From: Ruminococcus flavefaciens 007c
GTDB lineage: Bacteria > Bacillota > Clostridia > Oscillospirales > Ruminococcaceae
Reading direction: 5' to 3'
Assembly: GCF_000571935.1 (NCBI RefSeq)
Contig: NZ_ATAX01000016.1
Location: forward strand, 209,446 to 273,445
DNA length: 64,000 bases
Shown here: piece by piece, positions 1 through 7,956 of the stretch
Layout: each line of letters opens with the position of its first letter
Numbering within the stretch: the first letter of the stretch is position 1
The notes under the pieces: model-generated
What the model saw: the letters and a program-made list of their open reading frames with translations, nothing else
Database searches by the model: none
Told to the model about the DNA's origin: nothing
Translations under genes and position numbers: made by a program

Positions 1-353
1 CTGCCGCAAACGACGTTATTGCTTCGATACCTGCCGAATGCAGGGACAACCTTCTCAGCGTCATGGGCTCAGTAGGTTCTGACATCGGCGTATATGTACC
101 TGAGGGTTACAGCTTCTATGCCAAGACAGGAACAGCCGAGGGCTGGAAGGGAGATTTCCTTTACATTACAGGCTGTGCGAAAAACAACGCCGACAACGGC
201 ACCCAGACCTGGGAAAACTATGATAATTACGGCTCAAACGGTTCTTACGTGATCGTTATGGAGATACAGAACCCTGCTTCACACGGCTTTGAATTTGCCT
301 CTCAGTCGGCAGGACTTTACAAAGGAATTATGAATATAGTTATAGGCAGATGA
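1..353 (+). CDS. PBP-like transpeptidase, C-terminal part (5' end outside window)
   Basis: The reading frame is open from base 3, so this is the 3' end of a gene that starts before the window, not a separate small gene beginning at the internal ATG at 63. The protein contains the KTG motif of penicillin-binding transpeptidases (codons from 123, KTGTAE) followed by a segment with GDFLYITG. It closely resembles the C-terminus of the next gene, so the two are tandem paralogues. The family acylates on an active-site Ser and cross-links peptidoglycan stem peptides outside the membrane. The SxxK and SxN motifs would lie upstream of the window and cannot be checked. Confidence 0.85.
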   Translation, partial: AANDVIASIPAECRDNLLSVMGSVGSDIGVYVPEGYSFYAKTGTAEGWKGDFLYITGCAKNNADNGTQTWENYDNYGSNGSYVIVMEIQNPASHGFEFASQSAGLYKGIMNIVIGR

Positions 354-367
354 GCCATGATACGCAT

Positions 368-401
368 AAAGTCCCTTTTGCACGTGCAGAAGGGACTTTT
401 T
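368..401 (+). terminator. Rho-independent terminator
   Basis: An AAAGTCCCTTTT arm pairs with AGAAGGGACTTTTT around a short GC-containing loop, immediately after the partial PBP-like gene and ending in a T run. Confidence 0.85.
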
Positions 402-424
402 ATAATATTATTTTTTAAAACATA

Positions 425-453
425 TTGACGAACACAGAAAAAAAATGTATAAT
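425..453 (+). promoter_or_regulatory. Sigma-A promoter for PBP-like gene
   Basis: TTGACG at 425-430 and TATAAT at 448-453 are separated by 17 bp, 78 bp before the ATG at 531. Confidence 0.8.
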
Positions 454-530
454 TGTAGTATGAGGCTTTTTATACGGAAAAACGTTGAAAAGCGACTCAT
501 TCGATATAGATAGCAAGGGCGGTTTTTTTA

Positions 531-2006
531 ATGAAATTGAGGGGAAAAAGACTTGTTTCGCTGCTGATAGCGGCAGCTGCTGCAATGTCGTTTCCGTCCT
601 GTTCATCGGAGGTCGGCCAGATTGAGTTCCAGACAAACAAAAGCTCGGATGCAGGAAAGGATACTCATGGCGCACAGGCAGCTGAAGTGACAACAGAAGA
701 AACGACAACGACTACCACAACTACCGAACCCGTTTACAGGGGAAATATATATGACACGAATTATAATCTTATAACATACAGCACCGTCGCGGAGGGCGGC
801 GAAGAACAGCGCAGCTACGGAGAAGGCTATGGATACTCCTTCGGAAATATCATAAGCGAGGCCTCCGCAGGCTTTGACGATGTGCTGGGCGATCTGCTGC
901 GCACAAAGAATAAGACGCCTGTGAACGCCGACAATAACGTGGGACAGTCCATAAGGCTCACCATCGATTCCAACGTGCAGACGGCGCTCTGTTCATATAT
1001 GGCAAATATGGGCATGGCAGGCGCCATCGTGGTAATGAGGACAGACGGCTCTATACTTGCAGAAGTCTCATACCCTACATATGATCCCGAGCTTTTCTAC
1101 TCGGATCCTTCCTACGTACAGGGACTAAGCGGCGGCACCATAGCCAACAAGGCATTCCAGAACGCCTCTCCCGGCTCCTGCTTCAAGATAATGTCCGAGG
1201 TCATAGCCGACAAGAACGGCATAACCACTCTATATGATGACGGAACATGGGTAGACAGCGGTGCTACCATAGTTAACTGGGATCACGAAACAGGCTGGTA
1301 TCCCGTTCCCGAAAGGACACTTTATTCCGCATTTGTCAACTCCAGCAACATTTTCTTCGCAAAGGTATTCGACACGCTGGGCTCAGACACGGTAATGTCA
1401 GACCTCAATACCATATTCCACTTCTGCGATCCGATATACTGCGATTTCGGACCTATCGAGAACAATATCGAGATATACTGCCTTGATGATCTGCGCAGGA
1501 GCGCCTTCGGACAGGCATATGTACGGACCTGCCCCATATATCTTGCAGCTCTGGGCAGAGAAGCCATCTTCGGTGATATGGTCAAGCCCTTCGTAATACA
1601 GCAGATAGTTGATACCACAGATCCCTATACCCAGATAAAAGAAGGAAGCAAGCCCTATGAGATGCTCGGTACTATCCCAGAAAACTGCCGCCAGAATCTG
1701 CTTGACGGAATGACGGGAGTCGCCTCCAATCTGGGCATCTATGTTCCCGAGAACTATCAGTTCTACGCAAAGACAGGTACTGCCGAGACAGGCGCGGGAG
1801 ACTTCCTGTACATAACCGGCTGTCTGAAGAATATATACGACAACTCCTCGGAAAAGCCTGTATACACGGATTACAGCAATTACAGCGCCAACGGTTCATA
1901 TATAATCGTTATGCAGCTCCAGAATCCCGGTGACTTCGGCTTTGATTTCGCCAGCCAGACAGGCGGACTGTATCAGGGGATTATAGACACCGTACTTTCT
2001 TACTGA
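531..2006 (+). CDS. Penicillin-binding transpeptidase domain lipoprotein
   Basis: 491 residues. The N-terminus is a signal peptide ending in a lipobox-like FPSC (Cys about residue 25), followed by a Thr-rich linker. An RGNIYDTNYN segment resembles the RGxIxDRNG start of the PBP N-terminal domain. The transpeptidase motifs are complete: SxxK as S216-C-F-K219, SxN as S271-S-N273, and K414-T-G416. The family catalyses DD-transpeptidation of peptidoglycan in the envelope. It is shorter than typical class B PBPs and lacks a long dimerisation domain, so it may be a specialised PbpA/FtsI-like enzyme. It has its own promoter and terminator although it follows a close paralogue. The exact role (septal, elongation or sporulation) cannot be told. 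Confidence 0.85.
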   Translation: MKLRGKRLVSLLIAAAAAMSFPSCSSEVGQIEFQTNKSSDAGKDTHGAQAAEVTTEETTTTTTTTEPVYRGNIYDTNYNLITYSTVAEGGEEQRSYGEGYGYSFGNIISEASAGFDDVLGDLLRTKNKTPVNADNNVGQSIRLTIDSNVQTALCSYMANMGMAGAIVVMRTDGSILAEVSYPTYDPELFYSDPSYVQGLSGGTIANKAFQNASPGSCFKIMSEVIADKNGITTLYDDGTWVDSGATIVNWDHETGWYPVPERTLYSAFVNSSNIFFAKVFDTLGSDTVMSDLNTIFHFCDPIYCDFGPIENNIEIYCLDDLRRSAFGQAYVRTCPIYLAALGREAIFGDMVKPFVIQQIVDTTDPYTQIKEGSKPYEMLGTIPENCRQNLLDGMTGVASNLGIYVPENYQFYAKTGTAETGAGDFLYITGCLKNIYDNSSEKPVYTDYSNYSANGSYIIVMQLQNPGDFGFDFASQTGGLYQGIIDTVLSY

Positions 2007-2012
2007 TTATCA

Positions 2013-2040
2013 AGAGCGGCCTGCTGCCGCTCTTTTTTTC
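2013..2040 (+). terminator. Rho-independent terminator
   Basis: AGAGCGGC and GCCGCTCT form an 8-bp stem followed by seven T residues, just after the PBP-like gene. Confidence 0.9.
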
Positions 2041-2043
2041 TGC

Positions 2044-2072
2044 TTTACAAAATACTTAAAAAGTAGTATAAT
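2044..2072 (+). promoter_or_regulatory. Sigma-A promoter for thrH
   Basis: TTTACA at 2044-2049, a 17-bp spacer, then TATAAT at 2067-2072. A strong RBS (GGAGG) lies at the expected place before the ATG at 2110. Confidence 0.8.
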
Positions 2073-2109
2073 GATAAAGTAATATCTTAATTCAACGGAG
2101 GAATTCATT

Positions 2110-2715
2110 ATGTATATAACTTGTCTTGACCTTGAAGGCGTTCTCGTACCCGAGATATGGATAGCATTTGCCGAAGCAAGCGGCATTCCCGAGCTCAAGA
2201 AGACTACCCGTGACGAGCCTGATTACGATAAGCTCATGAAATGGCGTCTCGGCGTCCTCAAGGAGCACGGCCTCGGCCTCAGGGAGATACAGGATACAAT
2301 AGCAAAGATCGATCCCATGCCCGGAGCAAGAGAGTTCCTTGATGCTCTCCGCGAGCTCGGACAGGTCATCATCATCAGCGACACCTTCACACAGTTCGCA
2401 GCCCCCCTTATGAAGAAGCTGGGCTGGCCCACAATATTCTGCAATTCTCTCGAAGTTGCTGACAACGGCGAGATAACAGGCTTTAAGATGCGCTGTGAGA
2501 AGTCCAAACTCACAACTGTCAAGGCTCTCCAGTCCATCGGCTACGATACCATCGCCAGCGGCGACAGCTACAACGACCTTGCCATGATCGAGGCAAGCAA
2601 GGCAGGCTTCTTATTCAGAAGCACCGAACAGATCAAGAAGGATCACCCGGAGCTTCCCGCATTTGAGACCTATGATGAGCTTCTTGACGCAATAAAGAAG
2701 GCAATGGCAGACTGA
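2110..2715 (+). CDS. thrH: ThrH-type HAD phosphatase (phosphoserine phosphatase / homoserine phosphotransferase)
   Basis: 201 residues, a soluble cytoplasmic HAD-superfamily protein. Motif I is DLEGVLVPE near the start, where the second Asp of DxDx(T/V) is replaced by Glu as in Pseudomonas ThrH. Motif II is IISDTF and motif III is GDSYNDLAM. The N-terminal DLEGVLVPEIWIAFAE stretch matches ThrH very closely. Known ThrH enzymes dephosphorylate phosphoserine and can transfer the phosphate to homoserine, linking serine and threonine synthesis. The gene sits 50 bp upstream of nadE and may be partly cotranscribed with it. The exact physiological substrate here is inferred from family similarity. 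Confidence 0.85.
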   Translation: MYITCLDLEGVLVPEIWIAFAEASGIPELKKTTRDEPDYDKLMKWRLGVLKEHGLGLREIQDTIAKIDPMPGAREFLDALRELGQVIIISDTFTQFAAPLMKKLGWPTIFCNSLEVADNGEITGFKMRCEKSKLTTVKALQSIGYDTIASGDSYNDLAMIEASKAGFLFRSTEQIKKDHPELPAFETYDELLDAIKKAMAD

Positions 2716-2734
2716 TGCCCGCGGCATCAGTCTG
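2708..2734 (+). terminator. Hairpin overlapping thrH stop codon (attenuator-like)
   Basis: CAGACTGATGCC and GGCATCAGTCTG are perfect 12-bp arms around a 3-base loop. The hairpin overlaps the thrH stop codon and is followed by TATAATATATT rather than a clean T run. It could reduce read-through into nadE or stabilise the upstream message. Confidence 0.55.
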
Positions 2735-2765
2735 TATAATATATTAACAATACGGAGGTATAGTT

Positions 2766-3515
2766 ATGAGTTACAGCTTCAATGCAGAGAAAGTAACAAA
2801 CGAAGTAGTCCAGTGGGTACGCGACCTGTTCGAAAGGACAGCTACCCCCACCACCAATGCGGTTATCGGCATATCAGGCGGCAAGGACAGCTCCGTAGCC
2901 GCAGCAGTATGTGCAAAGGCACTGGGAAAGGACAGAGTTATCGGAGTTCTCATGCCTCAGGGCGAGCAGGCTGACATTTCATACAGTCATCTGCTGGTGG
3001 ATACGCTGGGTATAAAGAGCTATACCATAAACATAGGAAATACCGTAAGCTCCTTCATGAACGAGCTCAGCAAGCAGATGGAGCCCTCAGAGCAGGCAAG
3101 AGTCAACACACCTGCGCGTATCAGAATGGCAACTCTTTACGCCGTTGCAGCCTGCAATAACGGCAGAGTTGTGAATACCTGCAATCTTTCCGAGGACTGG
3201 GTAGGATATTCCACCAAATTCGGCGACGCAGCAGGAGACTTCTCTCCCCTTTCCGACCTTACGGTAACAGAGGTCCTTCAGGTAGGCGAATACCTCGGTC
3301 TTCCCGATGAACTGGTACACAAGGTACCCATCGACGGACTCTGCGGCAAGACAGATGAAGAAAATCTGGGCTTTACATACGCAATGCTGGATAAGTATAT
3401 CCGCGGCGAGGACGATCTCAGCTCCGTACCTCAGATAAAGGAGAAGATCGACCGCCTCCACAGGGCAAATCTTCACAAGCTCCAGCTCATGCCGAAGTAT
3501 GAGCTCAGCAAGTAA
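2766..3515 (+). CDS. nadE: NH3-dependent NAD+ synthetase
   Basis: 249 residues, the usual size of the ammonia-dependent short form without a glutaminase domain. The adenylation P-loop SGGKDS is at residues 37-42. NLSEDWVGYSTKFGDAAGDF matches the deamido-NAD/ATP-binding region of the family. The enzyme makes NAD from nicotinate adenine dinucleotide, ATP and ammonia in the cytoplasm. A GGAGG ribosome-binding site precedes the ATG, and a hairpin after the stop ends the unit. Confidence 0.93.
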   Translation: MSYSFNAEKVTNEVVQWVRDLFERTATPTTNAVIGISGGKDSSVAAAVCAKALGKDRVIGVLMPQGEQADISYSHLLVDTLGIKSYTINIGNTVSSFMNELSKQMEPSEQARVNTPARIRMATLYAVAACNNGRVVNTCNLSEDWVGYSTKFGDAAGDFSPLSDLTVTEVLQVGEYLGLPDELVHKVPIDGLCGKTDEENLGFTYAMLDKYIRGEDDLSSVPQIKEKIDRLHRANLHKLQLMPKYELSK

Positions 3516-3524
3516 TTAAAGCTG

Positions 3525-3562
3525 AAAGGCGTAAAGAAGTATGATCTTCTTTACGCCTTTAT
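3525..3562. terminator. Bidirectional terminator hairpin
   Basis: AAAGGCGTAAAGAA pairs perfectly with TTCTTTACGCCTTT around 8 bases. It lies between nadE (plus) and the LRR gene (minus), which converge here. Confidence 0.8.
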
Positions 3563-3623
3563 TCTTACCTGCAAATAAACACCCCGCCCATTATTACGGA
3601 CGAGGGTGATGCGGAATTCATTT

Positions 3624-4085
3624 TTAAGAGGCAATATCCTTGCCGATTGAGCTGAGAGAATGTCTTATCTTCTGCCATCTCTCATTGTCGAGCTCGCCGC
3701 GCAGATTGAATTCATAGACCTTATCATCATGTGTCACCTTGACTTTGGAAAGGCAATCACAGCCGGCAAAGGCATATTTGCCGATCTCCTTCAATGTGGA
3801 AGGGATAGTGAGGTCTTTCAGGCTGCGGCAGCCGCGGAAAGCATACCAGCCCACTCTTATGGTGCTTTCGGGAAGTGCGATACATTTCAGGTTTTCGCAG
3901 CCGCTGAAAGCGGTATCGGATATTACCTGAACGGTATCGGGAACGAGGATCCTCACCAGATTGGTGCAGTCGCAGAAAGCGCCTTCATCGATGATACCGA
4001 CATTATCGGGAATAAAGATCTCGGTAACGCCCTTCTCATCCTTGTACCTTTTAAGTACGCCTCTTTGATCTTGTAGTTCATTCAA
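3624..4085 (-). CDS. Small BspA-type leucine-rich repeat protein
   Basis: 153 residues with four consecutive LRR_5/BspA-like repeats, each built around AFxGCxxL (AFCDCTNL, AFSGCENL, AFRGCRSL, AFAGCDCL) and IPxxxxxIGxxAF-type spacing. There is no signal peptide or membrane segment, so this copy is probably cytoplasmic, unlike the usual surface BspA proteins. I chose the TTG at 4085 because AAGGAGATAA sits just upstream and the nearby ATG is out of frame. It has its own promoter. The repeats suggest protein-protein interaction; no specific role can be assigned. Confidence 0.75.
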   Translation of the reverse strand: MNELQDQRGVLKRYKDEKGVTEIFIPDNVGIIDEGAFCDCTNLVRILVPDTVQVISDTAFSGCENLKCIALPESTIRVGWYAFRGCRSLKDLTIPSTLKEIGKYAFAGCDCLSKVKVTHDDKVYEFNLRGELDNERWQKIRHSLSSIGKDIAS

Positions 4086-4148
4086 TTATCTCCTTATCGA
4101 ATAATCGATCAATCTCCCCTTTTAAACCATCCGTGCTTTCTTTATAAT

Positions 4149-4177
4149 ATTATAGCAGAATCATGACAAAAAGTCAA
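4149..4177 (-). promoter_or_regulatory. Sigma-A promoter for LRR gene
   Basis: On the minus strand, TTGACT is followed after 17 bp by TATAAT, upstream of the TTG start at 4085. Confidence 0.75.
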
Positions 4178-4217
4178 CTTGAAGTGGCTTTTTTTAACAA
4201 CATTCATTGTATTGCAC

Positions 4218-4248
4218 AAAAAAGTCTCCCCCTGATTCACAGAGGGAG
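4218..4248 (-). terminator. Rho-independent terminator of ABC operon
   Basis: On the minus strand, CTCCCTC pairs with GGGGGAG around a 9-base loop, followed by ACTTTTTT, just after the permease stop codon. Confidence 0.75.
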
Positions 4249-4273
4249 TAATAATCACTGTTGTTTTAAGTTA

Positions 4274-7009
4274 TCATTCGATTGATTTAAGTGACTCGGC
4301 CATGTTTATCCTTTCCAGTTTGAGCTCCATGAACAGGTCAACGATAAAGTTAAACAGGAAGGTAAGAAGTATACTTAACAGGAAGCTCTTAGGCAGGATC
4401 TTAACGCTGAAATCCACCAGATCCACACGGATCTGCGCCATAACGAAGCGGTGCAGCAGCACGCCGAGCCCGAGTCCCACAGCTGTACCGAAGGCAGTGA
4501 GCGCAAGGTTTTCGCGCAGCACATAGGAAGAAGTCTCCCTGCGGAAAAATCCCAGCACCTTTATGGTAGCTATCTCACGCACTCTCTCGGTAATATTTAT
4601 ATTCGTGAGATTGTAAATGACAATGAAGGCAAGACCTGCGGCGCATATGATAACAATGAGCACGATATAGTCGAGACTGCTCATCATTTTGCCCAGTCTC
4701 TCCTTCAGATCACCGAACACCAGCACCGAGGTGATATTGCCGCTCTTTGAAAGAGCCGCTGAGGTCTTATAGGTATCCGCTCCCTCATTGAAGTTGAGGA
4801 ACGCATAATTCAGCGGCACCTCCTCCCCCAGCTGCTCCGCCATAGTGTCTCGTCCAATGAAGAGCACGTTATATACATGGTTCTCGAATATACCCGTGAC
4901 CTTTACATTCAGCATACGCATATTCTCGTCGCGGAGCTTCATGGTATCTCCTGCTTTTATTTTATACCTTTCGGCGATGCTGTGACTTACAACAGCCTCG
5001 TTCCTGCCTGGAGGAGACAGCGGACTGCCGTCCATGCTTTTCAGAACGAAATATCCGTCCATATCCTCAAAGCTGTCCGCAGCATTCACGGTAACGCTCT
5101 TGACCTTTTTTCCGTAGAGCAGATCCCAGGAGCCCGTATAGAGGAGCTTATAGCCTGAGGAATTCTCGCTGATGACCTTTTCCGTCTCCTCGGGGAGGGT
5201 GCTGCCTACATTTTTCAGTGTAACGGAAGCGTCGGCTATCTGTATCTCACCATACTGGGTATCACCGAAGCCCGCAATGGAATCCTTTAATCCGAAGCCT
5301 GTAACGAGCAGTGCCGTACAGCCGCCTATACCAAGTATCATCATAAAGAGTCTCTTTTTGTACCTGAATATATTGCGTATAGAGACCTTCTGCAGGAATT
5401 TCAGTCTTTTCCATACAGGGGTGATATATTCAAGGAAAACTCTTTTTCCTGCTTTCGGAGCCTTCGGTCTCATAAGACCTGCGGCAGTCTCCGAGAGCTC
5501 CACGCGGCAGCTGAACCACGTGGTACCTACGGAGCATATCAGCGATACCGCCAGAGCAATGAGAGCCAGCTTTTTATCAAAGAGGTATGACATAGGCAGT
5601 CTGAGGTACATAAGCTCATAGGTCTTCCATATGACCTTCGGGAAAAGCAGCGTACCGCCGAAATAGCCGAGGATACAGCCTATGAAGGCTGCCGAGCCCG
5701 AATAGAACACCAGCTTGCCCATGATAGTGCCCTCTGAATAACCAAGAGCCTTCAGAACACCTATCTGTGTACGCTGCTCCTCCACCATTCGGCTCATTGT
5801 GGTCATGCAGACGAGAGCAGCCACAAGAATAAAAAATATCGGGAATATACGTGCCACCTGAGCCACTATCTCCGAATCGTTCTCAAAGCAGGCGTAACCG
5901 ATATTGGTATTGCGGTCGAGAACGTAGACCTCGCATTTTCTGAGCTTTTCCAGCTCCTTTTCACCGCTGCTGAGTTCTTTTTCTCCGTCTGAGATCTGCT
6001 TTTTGAAGTCAGCCGCAGAGCTTTCATAATCCGCAAGTCCCTTTTCGTAATCAGCCAGTGCAGCGTTATACTGCTCCATTCCCGCGGAATACTGTTCGGA
6101 CATGACGTCCTTTATCTGCTGCAGCTGAGCGAGCTGCTCGTCCAGCTGTTTTTTTCCGCTGTCAAGCTCAGCCTTTGCGTCATCGAGCTTCTGCTGACCA
6201 TCTCTGCGCTTCTCCTCGAATTCCGCCCTGCTGTCCGCCAGCTTGCCGTTTGCCTCATCATAAAGCTCCTGCCGGCGCATATCGCCTCTGGACTTGGCAA
6301 TGCTCTCCCACTGCTTGTCCCTTCCGTCCATGAAGCTTTCATACTCATCGGAGTATATCTCATGATCGTGATCGAAGCGTATAAACGCCTCGGTATACAC
6401 ATCTGAATCAAAGGCATCCCGTGAAAGGTAGATGAAAGCCGTCACCGTACCGTTTCCCACTGAGGAAGTACCTCTTTCAAAGTTTATATACATGGAAGAA
6501 TCGCAGGTGCCCACCACAGTCAGAACAGAGCTTTTCAGTGCCTTTTTCACTGTCTCGCTGTTCTCATCTGACAGTCTGAACTCTCTGCCGATGACGAAAT
6601 TCTCCTTGTCCGACTCCACAAGGCACTCATCTGGAGCCTGAGGCAGTCTGCCAGAGGTAAGCCTGATACCGTTGACATTATCCGTCAGAGAATGAGCCCT
6701 GAGCACATATTCTCTCGAACCCGCTGTAAGGATATCGAGAGTATAGGCACCCTCGGCATATCTGACGCCGGGACGGCTGCGGAAATCCGCAATATCCTCC
6801 TCCTGCCAGCCCAGTGTGGACAGCAGCCTGTAATCATAGAACTGCTTTTCATCGAGGAAGCTGTTTACGGTATTCACCATTGCGGGAGTAGTTATCCTGA
6901 CTCCCGAGAAAAAGCCCACACCGAGAGCTATAATGGCAAGTATAGCAAAATAGCGTCCGAAGGTGCTCTTTATCTCGCGGAGAGTGTTCTTTCTTATTGC
7001 CGATCCCAT
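4274..7009 (-). CDS. FtsX/MacB-type ABC transporter permease
   Basis: About 911 residues with two FtsX permease modules. There is an N-terminal TM helix (FAILAIIALGVGFFSGVR), a large extracytoplasmic region, a Lys/Glu/Gln-rich coiled coil (about residues 245-370), a three-helix membrane block, a second periplasmic-type domain, and a C-terminal FtsX block. I start at the ATG at 7009, which opens MGSAIRKN and lies 4 bases after the ATPase stop; an upstream start at 7039 would overlap that gene. Proteins of this type with a MacB-like ATPase are mechanotransmission or export systems for peptides, lipoproteins or drugs rather than classical importers. The substrate is unknown. Confidence 0.85.
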   Translation of the reverse strand: MGSAIRKNTLREIKSTFGRYFAILAIIALGVGFFSGVRITTPAMVNTVNSFLDEKQFYDYRLLSTLGWQEEDIADFRSRPGVRYAEGAYTLDILTAGSREYVLRAHSLTDNVNGIRLTSGRLPQAPDECLVESDKENFVIGREFRLSDENSETVKKALKSSVLTVVGTCDSSMYINFERGTSSVGNGTVTAFIYLSRDAFDSDVYTEAFIRFDHDHEIYSDEYESFMDGRDKQWESIAKSRGDMRRQELYDEANGKLADSRAEFEEKRRDGQQKLDDAKAELDSGKKQLDEQLAQLQQIKDVMSEQYSAGMEQYNAALADYEKGLADYESSAADFKKQISDGEKELSSGEKELEKLRKCEVYVLDRNTNIGYACFENDSEIVAQVARIFPIFFILVAALVCMTTMSRMVEEQRTQIGVLKALGYSEGTIMGKLVFYSGSAAFIGCILGYFGGTLLFPKVIWKTYELMYLRLPMSYLFDKKLALIALAVSLICSVGTTWFSCRVELSETAAGLMRPKAPKAGKRVFLEYITPVWKRLKFLQKVSIRNIFRYKKRLFMMILGIGGCTALLVTGFGLKDSIAGFGDTQYGEIQIADASVTLKNVGSTLPEETEKVISENSSGYKLLYTGSWDLLYGKKVKSVTVNAADSFEDMDGYFVLKSMDGSPLSPPGRNEAVVSHSIAERYKIKAGDTMKLRDENMRMLNVKVTGIFENHVYNVLFIGRDTMAEQLGEEVPLNYAFLNFNEGADTYKTSAALSKSGNITSVLVFGDLKERLGKMMSSLDYIVLIVIICAAGLAFIVIYNLTNINITERVREIATIKVLGFFRRETSSYVLRENLALTAFGTAVGLGLGVLLHRFVMAQIRVDLVDFSVKILPKSFLLSILLTFLFNFIVDLFMELKLERINMAESLKSIE

Positions 7010-7013
7010 AACA

Positions 7014-7718
7014 TCACCACTCAATATCGGCAATATCAACGATATTGTCGTTCATGCGCACAGCCGAGACTGTGCCGTTCTTCACGGTAATAATGCGGTC
7101 GGCCATGGGAGTGAGTGCCTGATTATGGGTTATAACCACCACAGTCATGCCGCTTTTGCGGCAGGTATCCTGAAGCAGCTTCAGAACGGCTTTACCCGTT
7201 TCGTAATCCAGAGCGCCCGTAGGCTCGTCGCACAGCAGGAGCTTTGGATTTTTCGCCAGTGCTCGTGCGATAGCAACTCTCTGCTGCTCGCCGCCCGACA
7301 GCTGAGCCGGGAAATTGCTCATACGCTCCGAAAGTCCCACCTGTCCCAGTATCTTTTCCGCATCGAGGGGATCCCTGCATATCTGAGCCGCCAGCTCAAC
7401 ATTTTCAAGGGCGGTAAGGTTCTGGACAAGGTTATAGAACTGGAACACAAAGCCCACATCATAGCGTCTGTAAGCTGTCAGCATCTTTTTGTTCAGAGCC
7501 GAGATCTCGGTGCCGTCCAGAAAGACGCTGCCCGAGGTGAGAGTATCCATACCGCCGAGGATATTGAGGATAGTGGTCTTACCCGCACCCGAAGCTCCGA
7601 CGATAACGCAGAACTCTCCTTTGTTTATCTCAAAACTGACATCGCTCAGGGCGTGGATCTCAACTTCCCCCGTCCTGTATGTCTTTTTCACATTTTTAAA
7701 CTCAACGTAAGCGCTCAT
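7014..7718 (-). CDS. ABC transporter ATP-binding protein (MacB/LolD type)
   Basis: 234 residues. Walker A is GASGAGKTT, the Q-loop lies in [12 protein letters not shown], the signature is [15 protein letters not shown], Walker B is [12 protein letters not shown], and the switch His is in VVITHNQ. These are hallmarks of the MacB/LolD/FtsE subfamily that powers FtsX-type permeases. It is the first gene of a two-gene operon with the permease 4 bases downstream. AAAGGAAAAGT precedes the ATG and a consensus promoter lies about 70 bp upstream. Confidence 0.92.
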   Translation of the reverse strand: MSAYVEFKNVKKTYRTGEVEIHALSDVSFEINKGEFCVIVGASGAGKTTILNILGGMDTLTSGSVFLDGTEISALNKKMLTAYRRYDVGFVFQFYNLVQNLTALENVELAAQICRDPLDAEKILGQVGLSERMSNFPAQLSGGEQQRVAIARALAKNPKLLLCDEPTGALDYETGKAVLKLLQDTCRKSGMTVVVITHNQALTPMADRIITVKNGTVSAVRMNDNIVDIADIEW

Positions 7719-7789
7719 ACTTTTCCTTTCATGGTAAGCAAGACTTTTTTACGGTAACAGCCTGCGCATATGCCGTCAGGCTGATATAG

Positions 7790-7818
7790 ATTATACCATA
7801 TTTGCGTTTATATGTAAA
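7790..7818 (-). promoter_or_regulatory. Sigma-A promoter for ABC operon
   Basis: On the minus strand, TTTACA and TATAAT are separated by exactly 17 bp. This promoter is divergent from the GH30 promoter at 7883-7911. Confidence 0.85.
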
Positions 7819-7882
7819 GCCGTCCGAAGCCAAAAGTAAAAACAATTACATCAAAAAATGACCATATTCCTCATAATTTGTG

Positions 7883-7911
7883 TTTACAAACCTCCGATTA
7901 TAATGTATAAT
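7883..7911 (+). promoter_or_regulatory. Sigma-A promoter for GH30 gene
   Basis: TTTACA at 7883-7888, 17 bp, TATAAT at 7906-7911. The first in-frame ATG of the open frame (7858) lies upstream of this promoter, which supports the later start at 7957. Confidence 0.85.
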
Positions 7912-7956
7912 GTATGTAGACGAACCCGAAAAATCCACATGAAAGGAGTCTTATAC

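Noticed and set aside
6963..7757. 264-codon plus-strand open frame
   Set aside because: It is antisense to the ABC ATPase gene, whose Walker and signature motifs are unambiguous on the minus strand.
7858..7956. Upstream in-frame ATG extending the GH30 protein by 33 residues
   Set aside because: It lies before the promoter at 7883-7911, and the ATG at 7957 has a good RBS followed by a clean signal peptide.
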